From: UBA1794 sp050946375
Lineage (GTDB): Bacteria; Bacteroidota; Bacteroidia; Bacteroidales; Bacteroidaceae
DNA: 64,000 nucleotides
Reading direction: 5' to 3'
NCBI GenBank assembly: GCA_050946375.1
Contig: JBMNUT010000002.1
Span: forward strand, 1-64,000
How positions within the stretch are numbered: the first letter of the stretch is position 1; each line of letters starts with the position of its first letter. The position numbers were made by a program, and so were the translations under genes. Shown here one piece after another: positions 37,555 through 45,625 of the stretch. Below the pieces are notes generated by a model. It was not told the origin of the DNA. It saw only the letters and a list, made by a program, of their open reading frames with translations, and searched no databases.

Positions 37555-37584
37555 GCAAATGTATGATTTTAGTCTCATTCACAA
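37555..37584 (-). promoter_or_regulatory. Probable promoter of the 76-aa gene
   Basis: On the minus strand, TTG (complement of 37582-37584), 18 bp, then TACATTTGC (37563 down to 37555). Spacing is shorter than the usual 19-21. Confidence 0.45.
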
Positions 37585-37627
37585 CCCATTTGCCCGCAAA
37601 GATTTTAGCGGAGTGTCTACTTTTTTG

Positions 37628-37636
37628 TATCTTTGC
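37628..37636 (+). promoter_or_regulatory. -7 element upstream of the 207-aa gene
   Basis: TATCTTTGC, a perfect -7 box 43 bp before the ATG at 37679. No convincing -33. Confidence 0.5.
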
Positions 37637-37678
37637 CCGCAAAGTGTAACTTTTCTAAGAAATTATCGATATAAAACT

Positions 37679-38302
37679 ATGGGATTACTCTCCAAACTCA
37701 ACCAAAAAAAAGAAGAGAAAACCGCTGCTATCCAAGCACGGGTGGAAGAATACATGACCCTCATCCGCGTATATTACCAAGCCGTGATGGTTGTCAACAT
37801 GGGCATTACCAACATCAACGCCGCCCCCGACATGGCCCTTTTCAAGCGGACGCTGAGAATACCGACCATGAACGGCCGGCTCGGCATGGGCGAAAAGGCA
37901 CGCGCCCGGAAAATGCTCAGCGAAGAATACGGCCTATCGAACAACTTCTTCACCGAAATCGACGCCTCCATCAAGCGCAACTGCAAAAAGCAGCAAGACG
38001 TACAGAACTATCTCTATGCCTTCCAAGGATTCTCCAACGACCTGATGACCCTGCTGGGCACCACCATGCAGTGGAAGCTGCGCATCCCCGCCGCATTCAA
38101 GAAGACCCTCTTCAGCGCCACGCTCCAGGCCATGCAGGACATAGGCAACCCGCAGAAATACTGGAAGAAGGAAGACGTGAACCTCATGGTCAGGGAAACC
38201 CGCAAACTGAAGGAAAAACTGCATTACTCGGCCGAGTGGATGGCAGAATTCACCTTCCCCATCATCCTCATGGCCAAAGGCAGTAAAAAAGCACGCCTGT
38301 AA
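37679..38302 (+). CDS. Conserved Bacteroidetes hypothetical protein
   Basis: 207 aa from the ATG at 37679. Helical, soluble and basic (MGLLSKLNQKKEEKTAAIQA; GEKARARKMLSEEYGLSNNF; KEDVNLMVRETRKLKEKLHY). I recall similar sequences widely in Bacteroidales but no assigned function. A long upstream extension of the frame would run over the divergent promoter region, so this start is preferred. Confidence 0.7.
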   Translation: MGLLSKLNQKKEEKTAAIQARVEEYMTLIRVYYQAVMVVNMGITNINAAPDMALFKRTLRIPTMNGRLGMGEKARARKMLSEEYGLSNNFFTEIDASIKRNCKKQQDVQNYLYAFQGFSNDLMTLLGTTMQWKLRIPAAFKKTLFSATLQAMQDIGNPQKYWKKEDVNLMVRETRKLKEKLHYSAEWMAEFTFPIILMAKGSKKARL

Positions 38303-38360
38303 GAAACCCGGGAAAAAGCAAAGAAGGAAAAAAGAAGAACCCGGTTTTTCGATTCCTTTC

Positions 38361-38392
38361 TTTGCTTTATTTCACACAAAACACTACCTTTG
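38361..38392 (+). promoter_or_regulatory. Bacteroides-type promoter for the zapA operon
   Basis: TTTG at 38361-38364, 20 bp, TACCTTTG at 38385-38392. A TTG codon at 38390 that would extend the next frame lies inside the -7 box, so the ATG at 38411 is the start. Confidence 0.8.
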
Positions 38393-38410
38393 TCACAACT
38401 TAAGCGACGT

Positions 38411-38704
38411 ATGGAGGAAAAAGACGAAACCAAGTTCCGGCGCTTCGAAGTGGCTCTGCACCAACTCATGGGAAAATACCACTCCCTGCTGCAAGAAAAC
38501 CGCAAGCTACGCCTCGGGCTGGAAGAAAAGCAACGGACTTTAGACTCGCTGACCGCCCGGCTGGAAGAAACCACCACGGCCTACAATCGCTTAAAGACCA
38601 CCTTGACACTGGACCCTTCGGCACGCGACCTGCGCGACGCACGAAACACATTGTCGAGATTAGTGCGGGAAATTGACAGATGCATAGCATTGCTCAATGA
38701 ATAA
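38411..38704 (+). CDS. Coiled-coil protein encoded with ZapA
   Basis: 97 aa, predicted coiled coil over most of its length (QENRKLRLGLEEKQRTLDSL; TARLEETTTAYNRLKTTLTL). No signal peptide. It precedes zapA by 45 bp in a shared transcript, the position in which many bacteria encode a small coiled-coil partner of ZapA. A division-related role is inferred from that linkage. Confidence 0.7.
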   Translation: MEEKDETKFRRFEVALHQLMGKYHSLLQENRKLRLGLEEKQRTLDSLTARLEETTTAYNRLKTTLTLDPSARDLRDARNTLSRLVREIDRCIALLNE

Positions 38705-38749
38705 ACTTCAACCATCGGCCCTATCGCCTGAGGCGCATTTATAAAAGAC

Positions 38750-39076
38750 ATGGAAGCGGACGAACTGATCAACATAAACCTTCAGATAGAAGGATACACC
38801 ATTCCACTGAAAGTAAAGCGCAGCGAAGAAAGGCGATACCGGGATGCCGCCAAACAAGTAGCGGGACTCATCAAAGAATACCGCAACGCGTACCAACGGA
38901 AACTGGCCACAAAGCAATTCGATACCCCATACATCCTGATTATGGTGGCGTTCCAATTCGCAGTGGGAGCTATAAATACGTCGGAAGAAGAAGCCAAAGC
39001 ACCGATTCTGGCCCGGATTGAAGATTATGCCAAAGAGATAGAAACACTCTTGAACAGCACGGAAGAGGACACATAA
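38750..39076 (+). CDS. zapA: Cell division protein ZapA
   Basis: 108 aa. N-terminal ZapA globular domain (ININLQIEGYTIPLKVKRSE; ERRYRDAAKQVAGLIKEYRN) followed by a helical tail that normally forms the tetrameric coiled coil. ZapA bundles FtsZ filaments at midcell. Followed by a strong terminator-like structure before rny. Confidence 0.9.
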   Translation: MEADELININLQIEGYTIPLKVKRSEERRYRDAAKQVAGLIKEYRNAYQRKLATKQFDTPYILIMVAFQFAVGAINTSEEEAKAPILARIEDYAKEIETLLNSTEEDT

Positions 39077-39203
39077 CCCCTCTCGCCTCCCCGTAGACAC
39101 AAGAGCAACGGCCCTATCCCCCAAGGCTGCAACAAACGAGACCGCACTACATCGCTGTCCACCTCCCAGACGAGGAGAGAAGACAGCGCCGTAGTGCTTT
39201 TTT
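39077..39203 (+). ncRNA. Candidate structured RNA/terminator between zapA and rny
   Basis: A three-part stem ends the region: GCACTAC/GTAGTGC, GCTGTC/GACAGC and CCTC/GAGG (39144-39197), with small symmetric internal loops and a T6 run at 39198-39203. That is larger than most terminators here. In E. coli the 6S RNA gene follows zapA, so a 6S-like RNA is possible, but the upstream half (39077-39143) shows no pairing I can confirm. At minimum it is the zapA terminator. Confidence 0.45.
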
Positions 39204-39241
39204 ATAATATAGTAGTAAGTAAGATGTAAGACAGTAGAAAC

Positions 39242-40780
39242 ATGGAAATCAGTTTTATCGTATCCGCAATCATCGGCCTCGTAATCGGAGCCGCAATTGC
39301 ATATTTCGTCACCGTAATGGGCACGAAATCCAAATGTAGCGCCCTGCTCAGCAAAGCAGAGCAAGAGGCGGAAGTAATAAAAAAGAATAAACTTCTGGAA
39401 GTAAAAGAAAAGTTCCTGAACAAAAAGAACGAACTGGAAAAAGAGGTAGCCCAGCGCAACCAGAAAATCCAACAGACCGAAAACAAACTGAGACAAAGAG
39501 AACAACAAATCAACCAGCGCCACGAAGAAGTTCAGCGCCAACGCTCGGAAGCCAACACAATCCGGGAAAACCTGAACCAGCAGCTCACCCTCTTGGACAA
39601 GCGCCACGAAGAACTGGACAAACTCATCCAGGAAGAACGCGTGCAACTGGAGACCCTCTCCGGACTCTCGGCCGAAGAAGCCAAAAACCACCTCATCGAA
39701 TCGCTGAAAGACGAAGCCAAAAGCCAGGCACAGTCGTACATCAACGAAATTGTCGACGAGGCCAAACTCACGGCCAACAAGGAAGCCAAACGAATCGTCA
39801 TACAGACCATCCAGCGAGTAGCCACGGAAACGGCCATAGAGAACTCCGTAACCGTCTTCCACATCGAGAACGACGAAGTAAAAGGCCGCATCATCGGCCG
39901 CGAAGGCCGTAACATCCGTGCCCTGGAAGCCGCCACGGGAGTAGAAATCGTAGTAGACGACACGCCGGAAGCCATCGTTATTTCCGCATTCGACCCCATC
40001 CGCCGCGAAATCGCACGCCTCGCCCTGCACCAACTCGTAACGGACGGCCGCATCCACCCGGCACGCATCGAAGAAGTCGTAGCCAAGGTACGCAAGCAAG
40101 TCGAAGAAGAAGTTGTCGAAACCGGCAAGCGTACCACCATCGACCTGGGCATCCACGGCCTCCATCCCGAGCTGATCCGCATCATCGGCAAGATGAAATA
40201 CCGCTCTTCCTATGGCCAAAACCTCCTTCAGCACGCCCGCGAGACTGCAAACCTCTGCGCCGTGATGGCATCCGAACTCGGCTTGAACCCCAAAGTAGCC
40301 AAGCGCGCCGGACTTCTGCACGACATCGGTAAAGTACCCGACGAGGAACCCGAGCTGCCGCACGCAATCTTTGGCATGAAACTTGCTGAGAAATACAAAG
40401 AGAAGCCCGACGTATGCAACGCCATCGGCGCACACCACGACGAAATCGAGATGACCTCGCTGCTGGCACCCATCGTACAAATCTGCGACGCCATCTCCGG
40501 TGCACGGCCCGGCGCACGCCGCGAAGTCGTAGAAGCCTACATCAAACGACTGAACGACCTCGAGCAACTGGCCATGAGCTACCCCGGAGTGACCAAGACC
40601 TATGCCATCCAGGCAGGACGGGAGCTGCGCGTCATCGTCGGAGCCGACAAGATTGACGACAAAGCCACAGAGGAACTCTCCGGACAAATTGCCAAAAAGA
40701 TACAAGACGAAATGACTTATCCCGGACAGGTGAAGATCACCGTCATCCGCGAGACGCGTGCCGTCAGCTTCGCCCGCTAA
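39242..40780 (+). CDS. rny: Ribonuclease Y
   Basis: 512 aa. N-terminal membrane anchor (FIVSAIIGLVIGAAIAYFVT), a long coiled coil to about residue 190, a KH domain with GRIIGREGRNIRALEAATGV, and an HD phosphohydrolase domain with the metal site LLHDIGK and a later AHHDE. It is a membrane-bound endoribonuclease that starts mRNA decay. Length and order match the family. Confidence 0.97.
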   Translation: MEISFIVSAIIGLVIGAAIAYFVTVMGTKSKCSALLSKAEQEAEVIKKNKLLEVKEKFLNKKNELEKEVAQRNQKIQQTENKLRQREQQINQRHEEVQRQRSEANTIRENLNQQLTLLDKRHEELDKLIQEERVQLETLSGLSAEEAKNHLIESLKDEAKSQAQSYINEIVDEAKLTANKEAKRIVIQTIQRVATETAIENSVTVFHIENDEVKGRIIGREGRNIRALEAATGVEIVVDDTPEAIVISAFDPIRREIARLALHQLVTDGRIHPARIEEVVAKVRKQVEEEVVETGKRTTIDLGIHGLHPELIRIIGKMKYRSSYGQNLLQHARETANLCAVMASELGLNPKVAKRAGLLHDIGKVPDEEPELPHAIFGMKLAEKYKEKPDVCNAIGAHHDEIEMTSLLAPIVQICDAISGARPGARREVVEAYIKRLNDLEQLAMSYPGVTKTYAIQAGRELRVIVGADKIDDKATEELSGQIAKKIQDEMTYPGQVKITVIRETRAVSFAR

Positions 40781-40859
40781 AGAAGATACACTTTCCCAAC
40801 CCACTTGTTATAAAAAGCAATCAAAGTTCGTTAACCTTCCCCCTAAACAAAAAATCATT

Positions 40860-43223
40860 ATGAGAAAAACATCTCTGCTCTGTCTGCTGCTCGCCGCCCT
40901 GATGGCCGCGCCGCCGACAACAAACGCATTCGCTGCGAAAAAAGAAAAGACCGAGACTTTCGCCGTCGGCGACAAGACTTTCCTGCTCAACGGCGAACCC
41001 TTTGTCGTAAAAGCCGCAGAACTTCACTACCCCCGCATCCCCCGTCCCTACTGGGAGCATCGCATCAAAATGTGCAAGGCACTCGGGATGAACACCATCT
41101 GTCTGTATGTCTTCTGGAATATCCACGAACAAGAACCCGGAAAGTTCGACTTCACCGGCAATAACGACGTAGCCGAATTCTGCCGCATAGCCCAGAAAAA
41201 CGGAATGTACATCATCGTCCGCCCCGGACCCTACGTCTGCGCCGAATGGGAAATGGGCGGTCTGCCCTGGTGGCTGCTCAAGAAAAAAGATATCCGCCTG
41301 CGTGAACGCGACCCGTACTTCCTGGAACGCGTACGACTCTTCGAGAACGAAGTCGGCAAACAGCTGGCCCCCCTGCAGCTTTCCCGCGGCGGAAACATCA
41401 TCATGGTGCAGGTCGAAAATGAATACGGCTCCTATGGCGAAGACAAGGAGTACGTAGCTGCCATACGCGACATGGTGCGGGAAGCCGGATTCACCGACGT
41501 TACTCTCTTCCAGTGCGACTGGAGTTCCAACTTCACCCTCAACGCACTCGACGATTTGGTATGGACCATGAATTTCGGCACCGGTGCAAAAATCGACGAC
41601 CAGTTCCGCAAACTTCAGGAAATCCGCCCCAACAGCCCGCTCATGTGCAGCGAATTCTGGAGCGGATGGTTCGACAAATGGGGAGCGCGGCATGAAACCC
41701 GCGACAGCAAGGACATGGTAGCCGGAATGCGCGAGATGCTTTCCAAAAACATCTCCTTCTCGCTCTACATGACCCACGGAGGAACCAGCTTCGGGCACTG
41801 GGCCGGAGCCAACAGCCCCGGCTTCGCACCCGACGTCACTTCCTACGACTACGACGCACCCATCAGCGAATCCGGACAAGCCTCGCCCAAATTCTGGGAA
41901 CTGCGCGAGATGATGGCCGAATTCATGCCCAAAGGCAAGAAAATGCCCTCCGTGCCCAAAGCCATCCCCACCACCACTTTTGCCCAAGTGAAGCTCACCC
42001 AGGTGGCACCCCTCTTCAGCAATTTGCCCCAAGCCCAGGAGAGTCATGAAATCAAGACCATGGAAGAATTCGACCAAGGCTGGGGTTCGATGCTGTACCG
42101 CACAACCCTGCCCGAAATCAAGGGCCAGGGCAAGCTCACCCTTAATGAGGCACACGACTACGCACAGGTATTCATCGACGGAAAATACATCGGCAAACTC
42201 GACCGCCGCATCGGCGAAAAGGAAATCACCCTGCCCGCCTGCAAAAAAGGCGCACAGCTCGACATCCTGGTTGAAGCCATGGGACGCATCAACTTCGGCC
42301 GCGCCATCAAAGACTTCAAGGGCATTACCCAAAGCGTAGACCTCACAATCGACATCGACGGCAACCTCTTCACCGGAAGCCTCAAGAACTGGAAGACCTA
42401 TCTCTTCCCCTCCTCCTACGAATTCAGCAAGGCACAGAACTATCAACCCCTGGCCAGCACCGAAAAAGCCCCGATTGGCTTCTACAAAGGCACCTTCAAC
42501 ATCAAAAAAGTAGGTGACACGTTCATCAACATGGAGCACTGGGGCAAAGGACTCGTATGGGTCAACGGCCATCCCATGGGACGCTTCTGGAACATCGGCC
42601 CGCAGCAAACGCTCTACATGCCCGGCTGCTGGCTCAAGAAGGGCGAGAACGAAATCATCGTGCTCGACATTGTCGGCCCGGAATCGCCCGTAGTAGAAGG
42701 ATTGGATACGCCCATCATCGACCAGCTCCTCCACGCGCAACCCACCACCCACCGCACCGAAGGCCAAAACCTCAAGCTCGACGGTGAGACGCCCGTATTC
42801 ACTTCCTCGTTTGCAGCCGGCAACGGATGGCAAGAGAAGAAGTTCGACACACCCGCCACGGGACGCTACGTCTGCATCGAAGCCCTCAATGGACAGACCG
42901 ACAGCGAAGTGGCCGCAATAGCCGAGTTCTATCTGCTGGACGAGAAGGGCGAACGCATCCCCCGCGAAGGCTGGACCGTTCCCTATGCCGACAGCGAAGA
43001 GACCAAAACCGGTAACCGCGCAGCCGACAAGAGCTTCGATCTGCAGGAATCCACCTACTGGAGCACCGTTTCCGGCACGCTCTATCCCCATCAGATCGTC
43101 ATCGACCTCGGGCGCGACTTCACCGTGACGGCCATCCAATACCTGCCGCGCATGGAAGACGGTGCGCCCAACAGCATCAAAGACTTCAAGATTTACGTGC
43201 GCAAGAGCGACTTCAAGTACTAA
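40860..43223 (+). CDS. Secreted beta-galactosidase, GH35, with C-terminal discoidin-like domain
   Basis: 787 aa from the ATG at 40860, which begins a signal peptide (MRKTSLLCLLLAALMAAPPT); the frame extends upstream only by overlapping rny. GH35 barrel with the acid/base Glu188 in QVENEYGSYGE and nucleophile Glu265 in CSEFWSGWFDKWG, plus the family's WEHRIKMCKALGMNTICLYV and RPGPYVCAEWEMGGLPWWL. Two beta-galactosidase jelly-roll domains follow (GQGKLTLNEAHDYAQVFIDG; FWNIGPQQTLYMPGCWLKKG), then an F5/8 type C-like domain (about residues 650-787) that probably binds galactosides. It likely removes terminal beta-galactose from host or dietary glycans outside the cytoplasm. No susCD neighbours. 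Confidence 0.93.
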   Translation: MRKTSLLCLLLAALMAAPPTTNAFAAKKEKTETFAVGDKTFLLNGEPFVVKAAELHYPRIPRPYWEHRIKMCKALGMNTICLYVFWNIHEQEPGKFDFTGNNDVAEFCRIAQKNGMYIIVRPGPYVCAEWEMGGLPWWLLKKKDIRLRERDPYFLERVRLFENEVGKQLAPLQLSRGGNIIMVQVENEYGSYGEDKEYVAAIRDMVREAGFTDVTLFQCDWSSNFTLNALDDLVWTMNFGTGAKIDDQFRKLQEIRPNSPLMCSEFWSGWFDKWGARHETRDSKDMVAGMREMLSKNISFSLYMTHGGTSFGHWAGANSPGFAPDVTSYDYDAPISESGQASPKFWELREMMAEFMPKGKKMPSVPKAIPTTTFAQVKLTQVAPLFSNLPQAQESHEIKTMEEFDQGWGSMLYRTTLPEIKGQGKLTLNEAHDYAQVFIDGKYIGKLDRRIGEKEITLPACKKGAQLDILVEAMGRINFGRAIKDFKGITQSVDLTIDIDGNLFTGSLKNWKTYLFPSSYEFSKAQNYQPLASTEKAPIGFYKGTFNIKKVGDTFINMEHWGKGLVWVNGHPMGRFWNIGPQQTLYMPGCWLKKGENEIIVLDIVGPESPVVEGLDTPIIDQLLHAQPTTHRTEGQNLKLDGETPVFTSSFAAGNGWQEKKFDTPATGRYVCIEALNGQTDSEVAAIAEFYLLDEKGERIPREGWTVPYADSEETKTGNRAADKSFDLQESTYWSTVSGTLYPHQIVIDLGRDFTVTAIQYLPRMEDGAPNSIKDFKIYVRKSDFKY

Positions 43224-43251
43224 GCCGGCACGCACCTTTCCCCTCTTTCAC

Positions 43252-43290
43252 CGAGGCTGCCTCCCCTACGCGGAGACAGCCTCGGCTGTT
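43252..43290 (+). terminator. Terminator of the GH35 gene
   Basis: CGAGGCTG-C-CTCC (43252-43264) pairs with GGAG-A-CAGCCTCG (43272-43284), followed by GCTGTTTTA. Confidence 0.75.
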
Positions 43291-43371
43291 TTATGCGCCC
43301 CCGTCCGGCAAGTGAACAGGCACTTTCCGCAAAAAGATGAGGCAAAAAACGAGAAAAAGCACGCATCATGC

Positions 43372-43403
43372 TTGGAGATACCAAAAGAAAGCACTACCTT
43401 TGC
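43372..43403 (+). promoter_or_regulatory. Promoter of the tRNA gene
   Basis: TTG at 43372-43374, 20 bp, TACCTTTGC at 43395-43403, about 20 bp before the mature tRNA 5' end. Confidence 0.8.
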
Positions 43404-43422
43404 ACCCGCAAACAAGAAAAAT

Positions 43423-43496
43423 GGCGGGATAGCTCAGCTGGTTAGAGCGCATGATTCATAATCATGAGGTCGCCGGTTCAATCCCGGCTCCCGCTA
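43423..43496 (+). tRNA. tRNA-Met (CAU anticodon)
   Basis: A complete cloverleaf. Acceptor GGCGGGA pairs with TCCCGCT (first pair G-U) and the discriminator is A. D arm AGCTCAGCTGGTTAGAGC. Anticodon stem CATGA/TCATG with loop TTCATAA (anticodon CAT at 43457-43459). T arm GCCGG/CCGGC with TTCAATC-type loop. No encoded CCA. The paired first base pair and D arm indicate the elongator rather than initiator tRNA; a lysidine-modified tRNA-Ile2 is less likely but not excluded. Confidence 0.93.
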
Positions 43497-43503
43497 CAAA
43501 GCC

Positions 43504-43545
43504 AAAAAACCGGGGTTCTTTCACTTGAAAGAACCCCGGTTTTTT
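43504..43545. terminator. Strong bidirectional terminator after tRNA-Met
   Basis: A perfect 19-bp stem from AAAAAACCGGGG at 43504 to CCCCGGTTTTTT ending at 43545, with a 4-nt ACTT loop. Symmetric A and T runs let it act on both strands, which suits the convergent AraC gene. Confidence 0.95.
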
Positions 43546-43606
43546 ATTTCCGTTCCAAGCCCCCGAGCCAGCCGGAGCCTTCAATATGCGACAGCGTTCC
43601 GCTGCT

Positions 43607-44545
43607 TCAGGAGACCGGCTGCTCCTCTTCTTCAGCCTCCGTATCTTGGGTATCAATACGATCCATTGCCAACTGCTCGCGGAACTGACGCGGAGAGACA
43701 CCCAAGTTCTTCTTCACATACCGGCCGAAGAAAGACAAATCCGGAAAATCCAACTCGTAAGCCACCTCTTTGATACCCTTGTCCGACTGACGCAACAAGG
43801 TCTTCACATCGTTCAGCACGTAGCTCTGCAATATATCCGAAGCCGTTTCGCCGGCAACCTTCCGGCAAACAGCCGAAAGATACTTCGGAGATACATGAAG
43901 CTGCTTCGCATACCAGGCAACCTGCCGGGGCCGCGGATAGACCGAGCCGAGCAAATCCAGAAAACGGGCAAACAAATTCTCGCTCGAGCTGTAACTTGCC
44001 ACAAAAGCCTTCTGCTCAAAATTGCGCATGATATCCGCAAACTCATACCACATGGCCCGAATCAGCGCATCGATTACCTTGCCCTGAAAATAAAACTTCC
44101 GCCCCGTCAGTTTTTCGTAGAGCAAATGATGATACTGTTCCCAGTTGTGCATCATTTCCGGCGGAAGCGACCAGATAGGGTTGTGCTTCAACACCAGCTT
44201 CAGCTTCCACGCATTGCCCGAAGCATAGGCCAACTGAATCAGATAATCCTGGGAAAAACCGATTCCGAAACCCGAAAAATCGGCACTCACCATACTCCGC
44301 TCCAAAAGACAATTGGGGCTACAAACGACCAAGTCGTTAGTTACAATCTCCCGATACTCACCATTTAAATAAACCGACGCCGTGCCCGATAAACAACACC
44401 ATACAATACAAAAATCCGTGCGGATAGTTTGCCACGAATGGTTCAAACTATGCAAATCTTTTATAAGGAAAATGCGATCATCATAGTAGAGCAACATTTC
44501 TTTGACATCATCTTTCAGCGTATCGAACTTCAACCTTTTCTCCAT
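43607..44545 (-). CDS. AraC-family transcriptional regulator
   Basis: 312 aa. N-terminal cupin-like sensor part (TASVYLNGEYREIVTNDLVV; SGFGIGFSQDYLIQLAYASG). C-terminal AraC double helix-turn-helix: HVSPKYLSAVCRKVAGETAS in the first HTH, and GIKEVAYELDFPDLSFFGRY plus VKKNLGVSPRQFREQ in the second, the best conserved part of the family. It ends in an acidic tail (DTEAEEEEQPVS). The ligand is unknown. The divergent neighbour across 325 bp is a thioredoxin lipoprotein; regulation of it is possible but no operator is recognised. Confidence 0.9.
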   Translation of the reverse strand: MEKRLKFDTLKDDVKEMLLYYDDRIFLIKDLHSLNHSWQTIRTDFCIVWCCLSGTASVYLNGEYREIVTNDLVVCSPNCLLERSMVSADFSGFGIGFSQDYLIQLAYASGNAWKLKLVLKHNPIWSLPPEMMHNWEQYHHLLYEKLTGRKFYFQGKVIDALIRAMWYEFADIMRNFEQKAFVASYSSSENLFARFLDLLGSVYPRPRQVAWYAKQLHVSPKYLSAVCRKVAGETASDILQSYVLNDVKTLLRQSDKGIKEVAYELDFPDLSFFGRYVKKNLGVSPRQFREQLAMDRIDTQDTEAEEEEQPVS

Positions 44546-44652
44546 AACCTTCTGGCATTTCCGTGCAAAGGAAAGGACTTAAAAAGAAAAAACAGGCGGC
44601 AAAGCCACATAATTAGTGTACTTTTCCGCTTTTCTTCAGCAATATAGACGAG

Positions 44653-44722
44653 AAAATGCCACTTTTTGGAGAAAAACACGCTCCGTTTCCCTGCGAAGAA
44701 AGCAACACTTTTGGCGAAAATA
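44653..44722. repeat. 22-bp repeat array (diverged)
   Basis: About three units such as AAAATGCCACTTTTTGGAG and AAAGCAACACTTTTGGCG, weaker than elsewhere. Confidence 0.5.
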
Positions 44723-44799
44723 AATCCCCCAATCCGTCCGCCGCACAGCGGCAAACCCACTCGCAGTGAGCCACAAATCCGCAAATAAGCAGGCGATAA

Positions 44800-44833
44800 T
44801 TTGTCGGGAATAGCCTCAAAGACGTACTTTTGC
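44800..44833 (+). promoter_or_regulatory. Promoter of the thioredoxin lipoprotein gene
   Basis: TTTG at 44800-44803, 21 bp, TACTTTTGC at 44825-44833, about 38 bp before the ATG. Confidence 0.65.
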
Positions 44834-44870
44834 CGGCGCAATACATATCAACCTCAAAAACTTTTTCCTT

Positions 44871-45362
44871 ATGAGACAGACATTTTTCCTCGTTTCCCTC
44901 TGTCTGGCGCTCACCGTAGCCGCCGGATGCAGCAACAAGTCCAGCAACGGGCAGCCTGCTGCCGCAGCCGACTCCGCGCAAGCGCAAGCCCCGGCACAGC
45001 AAAAGAGCATACAGTCGACGTATATTACCCAGGAAGAGTTGCGCACAAAACTCTTCGACTACACGGCCAAGGAGTTCAGCTTCCTGGGCGAACGCCCGTG
45101 CGTACTCGACATTTACGCCACGTGGTGCGGCCCCTGCAAGCAGCTGGCTCCCGTATTGGACGAGCTCGCTACGGAACTTGCCGGGCAGGTTGACTTCTAC
45201 AAGCTCGACGGAGAGAAAGAAGCCGACGCCGCCAGCGCCATCGGGGTGCGGGCCTATCCTACCCTCCTGCTCATGGCTCCGGGCAAAAAGCCGATACTTC
45301 AGGTAGGTTCCCTGCCCAAAGACGTGCTCAGGCAGCTCATCCAGAAAGAATTGCTTCAGTAA
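44871..45362 (+). CDS. Thioredoxin-fold lipoprotein
   Basis: 163 aa. Lipobox TVAAGC gives lipidated Cys20. A low-complexity Ala/Gln linker (residues 28-45) leads to a thioredoxin domain with the redox motif WCGPC (Cys86, Cys89) and the cis-proline segment RAYPTLLLMAPG. It is a periplasm- or surface-facing disulfide exchange protein anchored in a membrane. Length is one thioredoxin domain plus linker. It has its own promoter and terminator. Confidence 0.9.
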   Translation: MRQTFFLVSLCLALTVAAGCSNKSSNGQPAAAADSAQAQAPAQQKSIQSTYITQEELRTKLFDYTAKEFSFLGERPCVLDIYATWCGPCKQLAPVLDELATELAGQVDFYKLDGEKEADAASAIGVRAYPTLLLMAPGKKPILQVGSLPKDVLRQLIQKELLQ

Positions 45363-45415
45363 CTCCGACCGACGCGCCGGGCATATCGCCCCGCTTTCCG
45401 TCGGCACCACGCTCC

Positions 45416-45463
45416 ACGCAGTGCCCCGCTCTCCCGCCGAGGAAGCAGGGCACTGCGTTTTTT
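45416..45463 (+). terminator. Rho-independent terminator
   Basis: ACGCAGTGCCC (45416-45426) pairs with GGGCACTGCGT (45448-45458), followed by six T. Confidence 0.9.
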
Positions 45464-45502
45464 CATGCCCGGCAGGAAGAGAAAACCGCCGCATCGCGGC
45501 GC

Positions 45503-45592
45503 GAAAACCCTTGCCTGTTTTTCTGAAAACCCTTGCATGTTTTCCCCAAAAGTCTTGCCTGTTTTTTCCAAAAGTACCGGGACTTTTCCCCC
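45503..45592. repeat. 22-bp repeat array, CTTGCCTG variant
   Basis: Four units of a distinct subtype with core CTTGCCTG or CTTGCATG instead of GTGCCGGC (AAAACCCTTGCCTGTTTTTC; AAAAGTCTTGCCTGTTTTTT), then one standard unit. Confidence 0.8.
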
Positions 45593-45625
45593 GCCGGGAC
45601 GGGACTTCCGTACGGAAGCCGGGAG

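Larger units (their letters stand above)
44546..44870. other. 325-bp divergent intergenic region
   Basis: Contains diverged repeat units (44653-44722), a CGCACAGCGGCAAACCCACT stretch of no known role, and the thioredoxin-gene promoter. No gene supported. Confidence 0.6.

Noticed and set aside
43464..43773. Short plus-strand open frames after the tRNA
   Set aside because: They overlap a perfect terminator hairpin and the antisense of the AraC gene.
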